Below are positions 16,634 to 24,053 of a stretch of DNA of 64,000 nt, one piece after another. A model generated the notes under the pieces. The model searched no databases. It saw only the letters and a program-made list of their open reading frames with translations, and was not told where the DNA came from. Each line of letters starts with the position of its first letter. Positions within the stretch are counted from its first letter, which is position 1. Both the position numbers and the translations under genes were made by a program. Source of the stretch: Pseudolysinimonas sp051954455 (GTDB taxonomy: Bacteria > Actinomycetota > Actinomycetes > Actinomycetales > Microbacteriaceae). The DNA lies in the NCBI RefSeq assembly GCF_051954455.1, contig NZ_JBQCHS010000034.1, positions 54,974 through 118,973 of the forward strand. The letters are read 5' to 3'.

Positions 16634-17754
16634 CAGGCGGTCCCGGCGGCTCCGAGGGGCACCGGGGTCGCGGCCACGATGCGGGCGGTGATGTCGGCGA
16701 CGTGCCCGGCGCCGAACGCGCCGGATCCGACGGAGGCGCGCGCCGGCATCATGCGATGCGCCAGCACGGCGACGGCGAGCGCGTCGAGGTCGTCGGGCAG
16801 CACGAAGTCGCGGCCGTCGAGGGCCGCGCGCGCCTTGGCGGCGCGGACGAGTTGGAGCGTCGCCCGCGGGCTCGCGCCGAGCCGCAGCTCGCGATCCGTC
16901 CGGGTCGCCGAGGCGATCGCGACCGCGTACTGCTCCACCGCGGGGCTCACGAAGACCTGCCGGACGGTCTCGATCATCCGCCGCAGCCGGTCGTGCGAGA
17001 CGACGGGCTGGAGCCGGTCGATCGGGCTGCCCGACTCGCGGGTGCGCAGCATCGCGACCTCGTTTGCCGGGTCGGGGTAGCCCATCGAGATGCGGGCCAT
17101 GAACCGGTCGCGCTGCGCCTCGGGCAGGGCGTAGGTGCCCTCCATCTCGACCGGGTTCTGCGTCGCGACGACCGTGAACGGATCGGGCAGCCGGTAGCTC
17201 CGGCCGTCGACCGAGACCTGGCGCTCCTCCATCGACTCGAGGAGCGCGGACTGCGTCTTCGGCGACGCCCGGTTGATCTCGTCGCCGATCACGATGTTCG
17301 CGAACACCGGGCCGGGCTTGAACTCGAAGTGGCGCTCGCCCTGGTCGTAGACGCTCACCCCCGTGATGTCGGCCGGCAGCAGGTCGGGCGTGAACTGCAC
17401 GCGCGAGACGGTGCAGTCGACCGAGCGGGCGAGCGCCCGGGCGAGCATCGTCTTGCCGACGCCCGGCACGTCCTCCACGAGCAGGTGGCCCTCGGCGAGG
17501 AGGACCGTGGTCGCGACCTCGACGGCCTCGCGCTTGCCGTCGATGACGGTCTCGATCGCGGCCATGACCGCCCGCGCATCCATCAGGAACTCGGCGGGGG
17601 CGAGCGCGCGCGGCGCCCCGGTGTCGTCCTCCGGCTCCGTCGCCGTCAGATCGTGCGCATCCATCGCGTCCATTCCGAGGGATTCTGCCACGGGGCCGTG
17701 CCGGTCGGCTGGGTCATGGGACGAAAACGGGCGGAGCAGGGCGCGGGCGTCCAT
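16633..17754 (-). CDS. MoxR family AAA+ ATPase
   Basis: A 373-residue MoxR ATPase, a chaperone-like AAA+ protein. Walker A is DVPGVGKTMLARALAR, Walker B IGDEINRASPKTQ, sensor 1 VVATQNPVE and the arginine-rich QRDRFMARISMGYP follows; a lid domain completes the C-terminus. The start at 17754 is chosen because a plausible minus-strand promoter (TTGAAA at 17798-17793, TAATAG at 17775-17770) ends just before it. In-frame ATGs at 17673 and 17664 would remove an unconserved 27 to 30 residues and cannot be excluded. It is divergent from marR across a shared operator region. Confidence 0.88.
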   Translation of the reverse strand: MDARALLRPFSSHDPADRHGPVAESLGMDAMDAHDLTATEPEDDTGAPRALAPAEFLMDARAVMAAIETVIDGKREAVEVATTVLLAEGHLLVEDVPGVGKTMLARALARSVDCTVSRVQFTPDLLPADITGVSVYDQGERHFEFKPGPVFANIVIGDEINRASPKTQSALLESMEERQVSVDGRSYRLPDPFTVVATQNPVEMEGTYALPEAQRDRFMARISMGYPDPANEVAMLRTRESGSPIDRLQPVVSHDRLRRMIETVRQVFVSPAVEQYAVAIASATRTDRELRLGASPRATLQLVRAAKARAALDGRDFVLPDDLDALAVAVLAHRMMPARASVGSGAFGAGHVADITARIVAATPVPLGAAGTA

Positions 17755-17803
17755 TAGTTAGGTTCTTGACTATTAGACACTTGATAGTTAGGTTTCAAAC
17801 TAT
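17755..17803. promoter_or_regulatory. divergent promoter with two MarR-type operator sites
   Basis: An AT-rich island in GC-rich DNA. Two tandem sites share the beginning TAGTTAGGTT: site 1 at 17755-17773 (ending CTTGACTAT) and site 2 at 17784-17803 (ending TCAAACTAT). Site 2 is a 6-base inverted repeat ATAGTT/AACTAT. The plus-strand promoter is TTGACT at 17766-17771, 17 bases, then TAGGTT at 17789-17794, seven bases before the marR ATG. The minus-strand -35 TTGAAA overlaps site 2. A repressor on these sites would cover both promoters. Confidence 0.65.
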
Positions 17804-18254
17804 GAATGACAGCGACGACGTCTGGGCGCTCATGTTCCGGATCCTCGGCAGGTCCCGCACCGCCACGGAGCGACTGATCCGGAACACCGGGCTCACCGGA
17901 CCGCAGGCACGAACGCTCGGATACATCGAGGCCCACGAGCACGAGGGCATCACCGCGCGACAGATCGCCGAGACCTTCGGGACCACCCCGGCGAGCGTGT
18001 CGAGCCTCATCGGCGGGCTCGAGCGCGGAGGTTACCTCGAGCGCACCGCCGACCCCGCCGACGCGCGGTCGAAGCTGCTGCGCGTGCTGCCGAAGGGCCG
18101 CGGCCTCACGAGCGGCTTCGACGAGGTGCTGGACGAGTTCAAGCGCCAGATGACCGCCCCCCTCACCTCGGAGGACCGCGCGACTCTCGTTCGTCTGCTG
18201 ACCGCCGTCGACGACCACCTCGACACCCTCGAGAACGAGAAGAGGAACGCATGA
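17802..18254 (+). CDS. MarR family transcriptional regulator
   Basis: A 150-residue winged-helix regulator. The recognition part reads ITARQIAETFGTTPASVSSLIGGLERGGYLER, and the wing DPADARSKLLRVLPKGRGLT with the conserved D-x-R-x-(K/R) pattern is present (segments quoted in part). The ATG at 17802 is preferred over a TTG at 17766 because the TTG is the -35 box. The mRNA is then leaderless. It probably represses itself, the MATE gene coupled to it by an ATGA overlap, and perhaps the divergent moxR operon, and would respond to a small ligand that the MATE protein exports. The regulatory scheme is inference. Confidence 0.92.
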   Translation: MNDSDDVWALMFRILGRSRTATERLIRNTGLTGPQARTLGYIEAHEHEGITARQIAETFGTTPASVSSLIGGLERGGYLERTADPADARSKLLRVLPKGRGLTSGFDEVLDEFKRQMTAPLTSEDRATLVRLLTAVDDHLDTLENEKRNA

Positions 18255-19693
18255 CCGCCCTGACCGAGCCCTCCGCGCCGGAGGCGCGGAGCGACCGCTG
18301 GTACCTCGCGACGGCGGGCATCTGGCGCGCGCTCGCGCACCTCGCCCTGCCCATGATCGCCGCCGTGACGGTCGGCGGCGTCTACAGCGTGATCAACGCC
18401 GGATTCATCGGCGCCCTGCACTCGACCGCGCTGCTGAGCGCCATCACCTTCGGCGTGCCCGTCTTCGCCCTCATCATGGCCGTCGGCGGCGTGTTCGGAG
18501 TCGGCGGCAGCACGGCGATCTCGCGGCTCATGGGGTCCCTGGACGGCGCGGACTCCGCGACGTCCGACCGGATCCGTGACGACATCCGCCGCTACGCCGC
18601 CTTCACCGTGTGGGGCGCCGTCGGTGCCGGCGTGGTCATCGGCGTCGTGTGCCTGCTCTTGCTCGGCCCGATCACCGCCGCGCTCGGCGCCGACGCCTCC
18701 GCCACCGGAGCGACCTCCGCCTACATCGGCATCCAGTTCGCCGGTGCGCCGATCCTCGTCGTCGCCTTCGCGATCGAGCAGGTCGTGCGGGCCGAGGGAG
18801 CCACTCGCGCCTCGATGTTCGGCCTCATCTGGTCGACCGTCGCGAATCTCGTCTTCGACGTGCTCTTCATCCTCGTGTTGGGAATGGGCGTCTTCGGCGC
18901 CGGACTCGCGCTCGTGCTCTCGAACGCCGTCGCGGTCGCCTATTACGCGCGCTTCCTCCAGCGCCGGAGCGGCAACGGCATCAGCCTGGCCCCGCGCTGG
19001 TTCTCGCTGCGCGCCTCGATCGTCCGGGAGGTCTTCGCGATCGGCTCCTCGGAGCTCGTCATGAGCTCGTTCCTGCTGGTGTCGTCGCTCCTGCTCAACC
19101 ACCTCGCCGTCGCGTACTCCGACAGCGTGATCGCCGCGTTCGGCGTCTCCCAGCGCATCGTGCAGCTGCCCGAGTTCCTGTGCATGGGGGTGACTCTCGG
19201 TGTGCTGCCGCTGATCGCCTACAGCTTCGGAGCGCGCAATCGGGAGCGCCTGCGCCGCGGTGTCCGCGCCGCTGCGATCACGGTCGCGGCCTTCACGCTG
19301 GTGTTCTCCGGGGCGGTGTTCCTGCTCCGCGGAGAGGTGTTCGGGTTGTTCAGCTCCGACGCTGAGGTCCTGCGGGTCGGGGTGCTCATCCTCACCGCGC
19401 AGCTCGTCTCGACGATCTTCAACGGCTTCACCGGCCTGATCATCGCGGTCTTCCAGGGCATCGGCGCCGGTCGCGCGACGACGATCATGTCGTTCGCGCA
19501 GGGTCTGCTCTTCATCCCGATCGTCATCGGGGCGAATCTGGTGTTCGGCATGACCGGCCTGATCTGGGCGATGGCGGTGACCGAGGCGATCGTGCTGGTC
19601 GTCGGGCTCGTGCTGTGGTCGATCGAGCGACCGACGCGACGGATCGCGAGCGACGACGAGGCGTCGCAGGCCCTCGCGATGGTCGAGGCCTGA
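18251..19693 (+). CDS. MATE family multidrug efflux transporter
   Basis: A 480-residue cation-coupled antiporter with twelve hydrophobic segments in two halves. The first half begins RALAHLALPMIAAVTVGGVY, and the internal repeat begins VREVFAIGSSELVMSSFLL. It starts inside the marR stop, so its expression is tied to that regulator, the usual arrangement for drug- or toxin-responsive efflux. The substrate cannot be predicted. Confidence 0.92.
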   Translation: MTALTEPSAPEARSDRWYLATAGIWRALAHLALPMIAAVTVGGVYSVINAGFIGALHSTALLSAITFGVPVFALIMAVGGVFGVGGSTAISRLMGSLDGADSATSDRIRDDIRRYAAFTVWGAVGAGVVIGVVCLLLLGPITAALGADASATGATSAYIGIQFAGAPILVVAFAIEQVVRAEGATRASMFGLIWSTVANLVFDVLFILVLGMGVFGAGLALVLSNAVAVAYYARFLQRRSGNGISLAPRWFSLRASIVREVFAIGSSELVMSSFLLVSSLLLNHLAVAYSDSVIAAFGVSQRIVQLPEFLCMGVTLGVLPLIAYSFGARNRERLRRGVRAAAITVAAFTLVFSGAVFLLRGEVFGLFSSDAEVLRVGVLILTAQLVSTIFNGFTGLIIAVFQGIGAGRATTIMSFAQGLLFIPIVIGANLVFGMTGLIWAMAVTEAIVLVVGLVLWSIERPTRRIASDDEASQALAMVEA

Positions 19694-19712
19694 CCTCGAG
19701 GAGAGAGCGCCG

Positions 19713-20486
19713 CTACTCGACAATCCGGCTTGCGGCCGCGCGGAGGCCGGCCTCGTAGCCCTCGCGCCAGGCCTCCTCGGAGCCGACGCGGAACATGTCC
19801 GAGGGCCCGAGCCGCACGATCGAGCGCGCACCCGGCAGATCGAGCGGGCCGACGAGGTGGCCGAGGCCCCGCACGATCGCGACCGGCATCCGGCTCGTCT
19901 TGCCCTTCACGAGGTCCGCGGCGGAGGCGATCTCGTCGGCCGTGGCCGCCGCCGTCACGCGCAGGTCGCGGCCGTTGTCGTCGGTGCCGCCGCGGAGGTC
20001 CTCGACCACCCGCACCCCGGCCGCGCCGATCGCGAGGTCGGTCTGCCCGAACCGCCACGGCCTCCCGAAGGTGTCGCTCACGACCACGCCGATCGCGAGC
20101 CCCGACCGCTCGCGCACGGCCGCGGCGATCGCGCGGGCCGACGCGTCCGGGTCCTCCGGGAGGAGGAGCACGTGGCCGTCCGGCACGTTGCTCGCGTCGA
20201 CGCCCGCGGCCGCCATCACGAGCCCGAGCGGGTTCTCGACGATGCGGGTCACGTGCCCGTCGGGCGTCGTGCGGCTCGCCACCTCGCGGACGGTCTGGCC
20301 GGTGATCGCCGCCTCCCGGTCGGCGGCGGCGACGAGCCGACCCTCGGCCTTGCTGACGATCTTGCTCGTGACGGCGAGCACGTCGCCGTCCTGGAGGAGC
20401 CCGTCGGTCGCCGCGGCGATGAGCGCCGGCAGATCGTCGCCCGGGACGATCTCGGAGATGCCGTCGATGCCGAGGACCTGGAGCAT
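19713..20486 (-). CDS. cofE: F420-0:gamma-glutamyl ligase
   Basis: A 257-residue single-domain CofE that adds glutamates by GTP-dependent ligation to F420-0, making the polyglutamate tail of coenzyme F420. Family motifs include IVPGDDLPALI, DGDVLAVTSKIVSKAEGR and the metal/GTP-binding VVVSDTFGRPWRFGQTDLAIG with GAAG following. The C-terminal flavin-reductase-like domain found in mycobacterial FbiB is absent. The ATG at 20486 gives the family start, MLQVLGIDGI; another in-frame ATG exists at 20507. The C-terminus ends in IVE-stop formed by GTCGAGTAG, the sequence of an intergenic repeat seen elsewhere in the window. Confidence 0.93.
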   Translation of the reverse strand: MLQVLGIDGISEIVPGDDLPALIAAATDGLLQDGDVLAVTSKIVSKAEGRLVAAADREAAITGQTVREVASRTTPDGHVTRIVENPLGLVMAAAGVDASNVPDGHVLLLPEDPDASARAIAAAVRERSGLAIGVVVSDTFGRPWRFGQTDLAIGAAGVRVVEDLRGGTDDNGRDLRVTAAATADEIASAADLVKGKTSRMPVAIVRGLGHLVGPLDLPGARSIVRLGPSDMFRVGSEEAWREGYEAGLRAAASRIVE

Positions 20487-20501
20487 CGCTCCAGTCTGGC
20501 G

Positions 20502-20507
20502 TAGCAT
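20502..20507 (+). promoter_or_regulatory. -10 box TAGCAT of the ABC-F leader transcript
   Basis: TAGCAT is followed after seven bases by GTGATG, the start of a short leader peptide, so the transcript would be leaderless with respect to the peptide and carry a leader of about 90 bases before the ABC-F gene. Confidence 0.5.
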
Positions 20508-20514
20508 CCTCGAC

Positions 20515-20544
20515 GTGATGTTCTCCGTCTCGCCCACGCGCTGA
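20515..20544 (+). CDS. predicted 9-residue leader peptide upstream of the ABC-F gene
   Basis: GTG ATG followed by seven codons and TGA reads MMFSVSPTR. It begins seven bases after the -10 box TAGCAT and ends 62 bases before the ABC-F ATG. Short upstream peptides whose translation stalls in the presence of ribosome-targeting antibiotics are known to control many ABC-F and methyltransferase genes. That mechanism is inferred here from position and from the downstream hairpins, not proven. Confidence 0.5.
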   Translation: MMFSVSPTR

Positions 20545-20554
20545 GACGCTTCGC

Positions 20555-20601
20555 GACCCCTCGGGTCCTCGGTCTCGGCCTTCCGCCTCGAGACCCCGGA
20601 G
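20555..20601 (+). promoter_or_regulatory. hairpins between leader peptide and ABC-F start
   Basis: Two stems can form: GACCC/GGGTC at 20555-20567 and GGTCTCG/CGAGACC at 20571-20595. The second ends two bases before the ribosome binding site GGAG (20598-20601). The segment GACCCCGGAG could alternatively pair with CTCGGGTC in the first stem and would then hide the binding site. No U-run follows, so control would be translational or Rho-type rather than a simple terminator. Confidence 0.4.
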
Positions 20602-20606
20602 AACCC

Positions 20607-22235
20607 ATGCCCTCCCGTCAGCCCGTCATCACGCTGTCGCACGTCGGCCTCACCTGGCCCGACGGCGCGGTCGCCCTCGACGACGTGTCCGGTGCCATCG
20701 GCGCCGGCCGGACCGGTCTCGTCGGCGCGAACGGCGCCGGCAAGTCGACCCTGCTGCGTCTCGTCGCCGGCGAGCTGCGCCCCACCTCCGGCACCGTCAC
20801 GACGGTCGGCGACGTGGTCGCGCTGCCGCAGACGCTCACCCTCCGCACCGGCGCGCCGGTGGCCGAACTCCTCGGCGTCGCCCCGCAGCTCGCGGCCGTC
20901 CGCGCCATCGAGGCGGGCGACGTCGACGAGCGGCACTTCGACGCGGTCGGCGACGACTGGGACGTCGAGGCGCGCGCCGAGGCCGTCCTCGCCGAGGTCG
21001 GTCTCCCGATCGACGCCCTCGACCGGCGCGTCGCGGAGCTGTCGGGTGGCGAGGCCATGCTCGTCGCGATCGCCGGCCTCCGGCTCCGCCGCGCTCCGAT
21101 CACCCTGCTCGACGAGCCGACCAACAACCTCGATCGCGACGCCCGGGCCCGCGTCGCCGACCTCGTGCGGTCGTGGTCCGGCGCGCTCGTCGTCGTCAGC
21201 CACGACACCGCGCTCCTCGAGCTCATGGACGACACCGCCGAGCTGTACCGCACCACGCTGACGACGTTCGGCGGACCGTACTCGGCGTGGCGGGAGGCGC
21301 TCGACCGGGAGCAGGCGGCGGCCGCGCAGGCGGCGCGCTCGGCCGAGCAGGTGCTCCGCGCCGAGAAGCGGCAGCGGATCGACGCGCAGACGAAGCTGCA
21401 GCACCGGGAGCGCACGGCCAAGAAGGCGGAGCGCGAGAAGCGCGTCCCGAAGATCGTCGCGCACGGCCGACGGATGGAGGCGCAGGTCTCCGCCGGGCGG
21501 CTCCGCGGCGAGATGGAGGCCCTCGAGGAGTCGGCCCGCGTCGCGCTCGACGCGGCGGAGGAACGGATGCGCGACGACGACGGCATCCGCGTCGACCTGC
21601 CCGACCCGGGCGTCGCCCGCGGTCGGCGGATCGCGGAGCTGGCGGGCCGGAACCGCACGATCGTGATCCAGGGGCCCGAACGCGTGGCGCTCGTCGGGCC
21701 GAACGGCATCGGGAAGACGACCCTGCTCGAGCGCATGCTGGTCGAGCACGTCGGGGCGGGCGGAGGCGCGGTTGCGTCAGGCTCGACCGGCGGCGCCACC
21801 GGCACGCTCCTCACCGATCGCGTCGGCTACCTCCCGCAGCGCCTCGACGGCCTCGACGACGACGCGACCGTGCTCGACGCGGTCCGGTCGGCGGCCCCGT
21901 CCGCGCCGCCCGGCGAGATCCGCAACCGGCTCGCGCGGTTCCTCCTCCGGGGGGACGCCGTCGCGCGTCGGGTGGGGACCCTCTCGGGCGGCGAGCGGTT
22001 CCGCGTCGCCCTCGCGCGGCTCCTGCTCGCCGATCCCCCGCCGCAGCTGCTCGTGCTCGACGAGCCGACCAACAACCTCGACCTGCCGAGCGTCGAGCAG
22101 CTCGTCTCCGCGCTGCGGAGCTACCGCGGGGCGCTCCTCGTGGTCTCCCACGACGACGCGTTCCTGTCGCGACTCGACCTCACCGCGACCATCGCCCTCG
22201 ACGCGCAGGGCGACCTCGCCGAGCGGGTCGAGTAG
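20607..22235 (+). CDS. ABC-F family ribosome-associated ATPase
   Basis: A 542-residue soluble protein with two ABC domains and no membrane part. The first domain has GANGAGKSTLLRLVAG, LSGGEAMLVAIAGLRL and LLDEPTNNLDRD; the second GPNGIGKTTLLERML, LSGGERFRVALARLLL and VLDEPTNNLDLP. The basic, coiled interdomain linker (about 235-300, rich in K, R and E) is the P-site tRNA interaction motif that contacts the ribosome. ABC-F proteins rescue stalled ribosomes or confer antibiotic resistance. Which role applies cannot be read from the sequence, but the leader peptide upstream favours an inducible one. The C-terminus RVE-stop is supplied by an intergenic repeat. Confidence 0.9.
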   Translation: MPSRQPVITLSHVGLTWPDGAVALDDVSGAIGAGRTGLVGANGAGKSTLLRLVAGELRPTSGTVTTVGDVVALPQTLTLRTGAPVAELLGVAPQLAAVRAIEAGDVDERHFDAVGDDWDVEARAEAVLAEVGLPIDALDRRVAELSGGEAMLVAIAGLRLRRAPITLLDEPTNNLDRDARARVADLVRSWSGALVVVSHDTALLELMDDTAELYRTTLTTFGGPYSAWREALDREQAAAAQAARSAEQVLRAEKRQRIDAQTKLQHRERTAKKAEREKRVPKIVAHGRRMEAQVSAGRLRGEMEALEESARVALDAAEERMRDDDGIRVDLPDPGVARGRRIAELAGRNRTIVIQGPERVALVGPNGIGKTTLLERMLVEHVGAGGGAVASGSTGGATGTLLTDRVGYLPQRLDGLDDDATVLDAVRSAAPSAPPGEIRNRLARFLLRGDAVARRVGTLSGGERFRVALARLLLADPPPQLLVLDEPTNNLDLPSVEQLVSALRSYRGALLVVSHDDAFLSRLDLTATIALDAQGDLAERVE

Positions 22236-22302
22236 CGCCGGAGGCGCGTATCGAGACCTCCTCCGAGCAGGGCCCCGAGACGCCCCTCCGCGGCTGCTCG
22301 AC
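22225..22302. repeat. paired inverted intergenic repeat (REP/BIME-like)
   Basis: The arm at 22225-22258 begins GGGTCGAGTAGCGCC and ends GCGTATCGAGACC, with an internal hairpin GCGCC/GGCGC. An inverted, diverged copy lies at 22276-22302. The first arm overlaps the ABC-F stop codon. The same arm sequence recurs at 31920-32004, and fragments occur at 19713-19721 and 29730-29741. Confidence 0.6.
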
Positions 22303-22306
22303 GCGC

Positions 22307-23305
22307 CTACGCGCGCAGTGCGGGGAGCACGGAGCGGCCGAAGAGCTCGAGGAACTCGCGCTGGTTGCGGCCGACGTTGTGCAGGTAGACGCGGTCGAAA
22401 CCGAGGTCGAGGAACGACTGGATGTGGGCGCGGTGCGCCTCGGGGTCCGAGGAGATGAGCAGCCTCCCGGCGAAGTCGTCCGGCCGCACCATGCGCGCGA
22501 GCTGTTCGAACTCGAAGGGCGAGCGGATGTCGGACTTGCCGAACGGCATCGCGGCGGTCGGCCACTCCCGCATCGCGTTCGCGGTCGCCTCCTCGTCGGT
22601 CGGCGCCCAACTGAGGTGGAGCCGCAGCACCTTGGTGCCGGATCCGCGGCGGCCCGACTCCCGCCGCCCCTCGTCGAAGCGCTGCAGCAGCGCCGCGAGC
22701 CGCTCGCGCGGCGCCTCCTCCGTCACGATGCCGTCGACGGTGCGCCCCGCGCGCCGGGCCGTGACCGGGCCGGCCGTGCCGATGAGGATCGGCGGAGCCT
22801 CCTCGGGCATCGTCCAGAGCCGGGTCGACTCCATCCGATAGAACGCGCCCTCGTGCTTGACGTCCTTGCCGGCCAACGACGCCGCGAACAGCTTCTTGAT
22901 GACGTCGACGGCCTCGAACATCCGGTTGATGCGCTCCGGAGCCTCCGGCCAGTAGCGGCCGACGACGTGCTCGTTGAGCGCCTCACCGCTGCCGATCCCC
23001 AGCCAGTGCCGCCCCGGGTACATGGCCGCGAGCGTCGCCGAGGCCTGCGCGACGACCGCGGGATGCCAACGGAAGGTCGGCGCCGTGACGCCGGTGCCGA
23101 GGTCGCCCGCGGTCACCTGGCCGAGCGCCGAGAGCACGTTCCAGACGAACGACGCCTGCCCCTGCTGCGGGGTCCACGGCTGGAAGCGGTCGGCAGCCAT
23201 GACGCCCGTGAAGCCCTGCGCCTCGGCGTGCTGCGCGAGCGCGATCGCCTCGGTCGGGTGGAACTGCTCGAGCATCGCCGCGAAGCCGATCGCGGGCGTC
23301 GTCAC
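22307..23305 (-). CDS. F420-dependent luciferase-like oxidoreductase (G6PDH-family clade)
   Basis: A 332-residue TIM-barrel flavin/F420-dependent oxidoreductase. MAADRFQPWTPQQGQASFVW near the N-terminus and GRHWLGIGSGEALNEHVVG are characteristic of the clade containing F420-dependent glucose-6-phosphate dehydrogenase, which uses F420 as hydride acceptor. The exact substrate is uncertain because many family members are not sugar dehydrogenases. The GTG start overlaps the stop of the small upstream gene. Together with cofC, cofD, cofE and the ABC cassette it shows that this organism uses F420. Confidence 0.85.
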   Translation of the reverse strand: MTTPAIGFAAMLEQFHPTEAIALAQHAEAQGFTGVMAADRFQPWTPQQGQASFVWNVLSALGQVTAGDLGTGVTAPTFRWHPAVVAQASATLAAMYPGRHWLGIGSGEALNEHVVGRYWPEAPERINRMFEAVDVIKKLFAASLAGKDVKHEGAFYRMESTRLWTMPEEAPPILIGTAGPVTARRAGRTVDGIVTEEAPRERLAALLQRFDEGRRESGRRGSGTKVLRLHLSWAPTDEEATANAMREWPTAAMPFGKSDIRSPFEFEQLARMVRPDDFAGRLLISSDPEAHRAHIQSFLDLGFDRVYLHNVGRNQREFLELFGRSVLPALRA

Positions 23306-23508
23306 GAGTCGCCGTCCTCCCGCAGCTCCCACGGGATCTCGTCGGGCGCGAGCTGGATCGGCTCCGGCGGCGGGGCGCCGAACGGGATCGGCACCCCGTA
23401 CGGCGGCGACACGATCGGCCGCCCCATCGGCGGCGGCTCGACCTCGCCGGCGCGCCGGGTCAGCTGCTCGATGAGCGCCTCCGGGTCGTCGTCGCGTCGG
23501 GCCGCCAT
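23302..23508 (-). CDS. small proline-rich hypothetical protein
   Basis: A 68-residue protein rich in proline, with an acidic C-terminus (PWELREDGDS). It lies between coaD (5 bases upstream of its start) and the oxidoreductase gene, which it overlaps by GTGA; this coupling supports it being translated. No domain recognised. The length and composition fit the small partner proteins often found next to F420 oxidoreductases in this group, but no function is proposed. Confidence 0.6.
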   Translation of the reverse strand: MAARRDDDPEALIEQLTRRAGEVEPPPMGRPIVSPPYGVPIPFGAPPPEPIQLAPDEIPWELREDGDS

Positions 23509-23513
23509 CCCGC

Positions 23514-24002
23514 TCAGCCCCGCGTGGACTCGAGGTAGTCGGCCACGGCGCGCGGCACGTACGGCGCCACGTCGCCGCCGAGCGAGGCGACCTGGCGCAC
23601 GAGCGAACTCGAGACGTGGGCGTGCGCCGGATCCGGCAGCATGAAGACGGTCTCGACACCCGCGAGGTTGCGGTTGACGATCGCCATCGGCGTCTCGTAC
23701 GCGACGTCGACCTGCGAGCGGATCCCCTTCACGAGCACGGTCGCGCCGACGTCGGTCGCATAGTCGACGAGGAGGCCGACGCTCCAGCTCGTCACGACGA
23801 CGTTGCCCGGCACCCGCGCCTCGCCGAGCGCGTCCTGGATGAGCGACACCCGCTTGGCGATCGGCAGGAGCGCCGTCTTGCCCGGGTTGTGCACGACGAG
23901 CACGTGGATCTCGTCGAAGATGCGCGCGGCGCGCTCGATGACGTCGAGGTGCCCGAGGGTGACGGGGTCGAACGAGCCGGGGACGACCGCGATGCGCGTC
24001 AT
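23514..24002 (-). CDS. coaD: phosphopantetheine adenylyltransferase
   Basis: Penultimate enzyme of coenzyme A synthesis, transferring AMP from ATP to 4'-phosphopantetheine. The 162-residue protein has the nucleotidyltransferase motif VPGSFDPVTLGHLDVI (with the HxGH-like TLGH), VVVHNPGK, LVKGIRSQVDVAYE and the C-terminal VSSSLVRQVA, equivalent to the ISSTxVR motif. A -10 box TAGGCT six bases upstream of the ATG indicates a leaderless transcript. It heads a short operon with the small gene and the oxidoreductase. Confidence 0.96.
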   Translation of the reverse strand: MTRIAVVPGSFDPVTLGHLDVIERAARIFDEIHVLVVHNPGKTALLPIAKRVSLIQDALGEARVPGNVVVTSWSVGLLVDYATDVGATVLVKGIRSQVDVAYETPMAIVNRNLAGVETVFMLPDPAHAHVSSSLVRQVASLGGDVAPYVPRAVADYLESTRG

Positions 24003-24008
24003 GCGTCC

Positions 24009-24014
24009 AGCCTA
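24009..24014 (-). promoter_or_regulatory. -10 box TAGGCT of coaD
   Basis: On the minus strand TAGGCT at 24014-24009 is followed by six bases and the coaD ATG, the typical leaderless spacing repeated at several genes in this window. Confidence 0.5.
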
Positions 24015-24053
24015 TCGACGCCTGACCGGGCGACGGCTCGGAGCCGGAGGCGG

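Noticed and set aside
17664..17673. Downstream ATGs as starts of the first MoxR gene
   Set aside because: Possible, since the extra N-terminus is not conserved, but the minus-strand promoter elements end just before the ATG at 17754, so the longer form was kept.
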